NCBI GenBank assembly: GCA_036679665.1
Contig: JAZHEJ010000067.1
Coordinates: 1-23,389, forward strand
DNA: 23,389 nucleotides
Source of the DNA: Tethybacter castelli
GTDB lineage: Bacteria; Pseudomonadota; Gammaproteobacteria; Tethybacterales; Tethybacteraceae
Direction of reading: 5' to 3'
Below, piece by piece: positions 22,352 through 23,389 of the stretch (position 1 is the first letter of the stretch; each line of letters begins with the position of its first letter). Made by a program: the position numbers and the translations under genes. A model generated the notes under the pieces. It was not told where the DNA came from, did no database searches, and saw only the letters and a program-made list of their open reading frames with translations.

Positions 22352-22549
22352 CTAGTTGGGAAACACCCCTAGCGAAGCGGAAACGACAATCAGCAAAAAC
22401 AAAAACAGCGCGGCCCCGATGCGCCAGGTCAACGCCCGCACGGTGCGCGTGGTGTCGCCTTCGCCGCGATTGCGCAGTAAAGATATCAACGCCCATATCA
22501 AGCTTACGATAACGAAGCACAGGATAAGTAGGGCCAGTGTGCGTAACAT
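22352..22549 (-). CDS. DUF2909 twin transmembrane protein
   Basis: A 65-residue protein with two membrane helices (about 4-24 and 44-63) joined by a basic loop holding RNRGEGDTTRTVRALTWRIG. This matches the DUF2909 family pattern, found in beta- and gammaproteobacteria beside cytochrome c oxidase assembly genes. Its role is unknown. It is divergent from the SURF1 gene, 90 nt apart, which fits that context. An intrinsic terminator follows 2 nt after its stop. Confidence 0.85.
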   Translation of the reverse strand: MLRTLALLILCFVIVSLIWALISLLRNRGEGDTTRTVRALTWRIGAALFLFLLIVVSASLGVFPN

Positions 22550-22639
22550 GCTAGGCTCGGTTTAAATTGCGGATCAAAATATTTTTCCTTGATAATTATA
22601 TTTGTGCGCCCCAAATAAGGTAGTATTTTGTGGTTTGTT

Positions 22640-23389
22640 ATGCGGATCAAAGCAGCCATCAATCGATTTCACTTGCCGCCGCTGGGTTTTACCCTGTTTT
22701 GCGCGGCGATCGCGGTGTGCTGTTTTGGCCTTTCGTTCTGGCAACATCAGCGCGCCCAACTCAAAGCAAGCTTGCAACTAGCCGCCCAAACCAAGGCAAA
22801 CGGCCCTTTGGTTGATTTGAACCAAACTGTAAGTTCCAAGGTCGCCGACTTGGAATGGAGCCCGGCGATCGCAACCGGCATATACGCCGCCAATCAGTTT
22901 TTAATCGATAATCGGTTTATCGAACACGAGGTTGGTTTGCATGTTATTTCCCCGTTACAACTTGGCGACGGCCGATGGCTATTGGTAAATCGCGGCTGGA
23001 TCAAAGCGCCGCGACGCCGCGATCAGATCGAAGCTCCCGCGTTGCCGCAGGGCAAGATCACGGTTACCGGAACCTTGGTCCCGGACGCCCAAGAAGCGTT
23101 TGAATTGGGCAACGAACTGCCGGCCGGCAATATCTACCAACATCTGAAAATCAATCGCTGGCAAGATACGACCGGCAACCGGGCTTTGCCGCTGGTGTTG
23201 ATCGACCGTGCCGCAGCCGGCGATCTGGTTGAAGTGCCTGCGATACCGCAGTTCAAAGCTGAGCGCAGTTACGGTTATCGTCTGCAGTGGCTGGCGCTGG
23301 CGCTGGTCGCGGATCGCGGCTGGATCAAAGCGCCGCGACGCCGCGATCAGATCGAAGCTCCCGCGTTGCCGCAGGGCAAGATCACGGTT
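22640..23389 (+). CDS. SURF1 family cytochrome oxidase assembly protein (3' end missing)
   Basis: SURF1/Shy1 proteins help insert haem a into subunit I of aa3-type oxidases in the inner membrane. From the ATG at 22640 the frame shows an N-terminal membrane helix (about 13-32), FWQHQRAQLK, ATGIYAANQFLIDNRF, GRWLLVNRGWIKAP and the C-terminal YGYRLQWLALALVA, the start of the second membrane helix. All are family signatures. The sequence then jumps at 23313 into a 77-nt exact copy of 22989-23065, so the helix is cut and DRGWIKAPRRRDQIEAPAL is repeated in frame. That repeat is almost certainly artificial, and real SURF1 sequence ends at about 23312. A few residues of the C-terminus are missing. 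Confidence 0.88.
   Translation, partial: MRIKAAINRFHLPPLGFTLFCAAIAVCCFGLSFWQHQRAQLKASLQLAAQTKANGPLVDLNQTVSSKVADLEWSPAIATGIYAANQFLIDNRFIEHEVGLHVISPLQLGDGRWLLVNRGWIKAPRRRDQIEAPALPQGKITVTGTLVPDAQEAFELGNELPAGNIYQHLKINRWQDTTGNRALPLVLIDRAAAGDLVEVPAIPQFKAERSYGYRLQWLALALVADRGWIKAPRRRDQIEAPALPQGKITV
23313..23389. repeat. Terminal 77-nt exact copy of 22989-23065 (probable assembly artefact)
   Basis: Bases 23313-23389 equal 22989-23065; base 23312 (g) differs from 22988 (a). The copy interrupts the final membrane helix of SURF1. Its length is identical to the copy at the other end of the window. Confidence 0.85.

Noticed and set aside
22630..22815. Plus-strand ORF overlapping the SURF1 start
   Set aside because: It is the SURF1 coding region in another frame; the SURF1 frame from 22640 carries all the family motifs.
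1..23389. Circular molecule closed by a terminal repeat
   Set aside because: The two ends do not match each other; each matches its own nearby interior.
1..23389. tRNA, rRNA genes or CRISPR arrays
   Set aside because: No T-arm/cloverleaf pattern, rRNA segment or regularly spaced repeat array was seen on either strand. A GGATCACC string at 14519 resembles the 16S 3' end by chance.

Overview
The window is a piece of a bacterial chromosome around the replication-initiation gene cluster, probably from a beta- or gammaproteobacterium. The evidence is dnaA-dnaN-gyrB in that order without recF between dnaN and gyrB, a GyrB with the long C-terminal insertion of proteobacterial gyrases, a two-subunit glycyl-tRNA synthetase, a large TopB-type topoisomerase III with zinc repeats and a Lys/Ala-rich tail, and a DUF2909 + SURF1 pair as seen near haem-copper oxidase genes. 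No species can be named from the sequence alone.

Layout. 1-2352 (minus): an unrecognised Ala-rich helical protein downstream of mnmA. 2427-4384 (plus): 5-formyltetrahydrofolate cyclo-ligase overlapping dnaA by 4 nt. 4385-4690: intergenic region with repeated TGTGCA motifs and AT-rich 30-nt-spaced repeats, a candidate oriC and dnaN promoter. 4691-8191: dnaN, then a gyrB that lacks about 80 codons around the TOPRIM glutamate and changes frame there. 8228-10414 (minus): an MFS transporter and a membrane-anchored SRPBCC/GyrI-like protein. 10551-13661 (plus): topB and a small lipoprotein. 13654-17962: an accessory insert. 22315-17948 (minus): glyQ-glyS-msrA-alpha/beta hydrolase, with short overlaps between neighbours. 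22352-23389: DUF2909 (minus) and SURF1 (plus, cut by the window end).

The insert is the most unusual part. It lies between two imperfect 34-nt direct repeats (29/34 identical) that correspond to the last codons of the lipoprotein gene, so it looks like an element inserted at, or duplicated with, the 3' end of that gene. It holds a 460-residue protein whose C-terminal half matches, from memory, the layout of N4-gp56-type phage major capsid proteins, two other intact unknown ORFs with strong ribosome binding sites, and several decayed genes. The decayed genes can be followed across frames and end in ATGA overlaps with the next gene. I see no integrase, terminase, portal or replication gene, so it is a remnant or a stripped-down capsid cassette.

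Assembly cautions. The first 77 and last 77 bases are exact direct copies of sequence a few hundred bases inside the window (231-307 and 22989-23065). Both copies are exactly 77 nt and both create impossible protein ends, so they are most likely assembler or chimera artefacts. The gyrB deletion, at a 4-nt microhomology, may have a similar origin and must be checked against reads before being believed.
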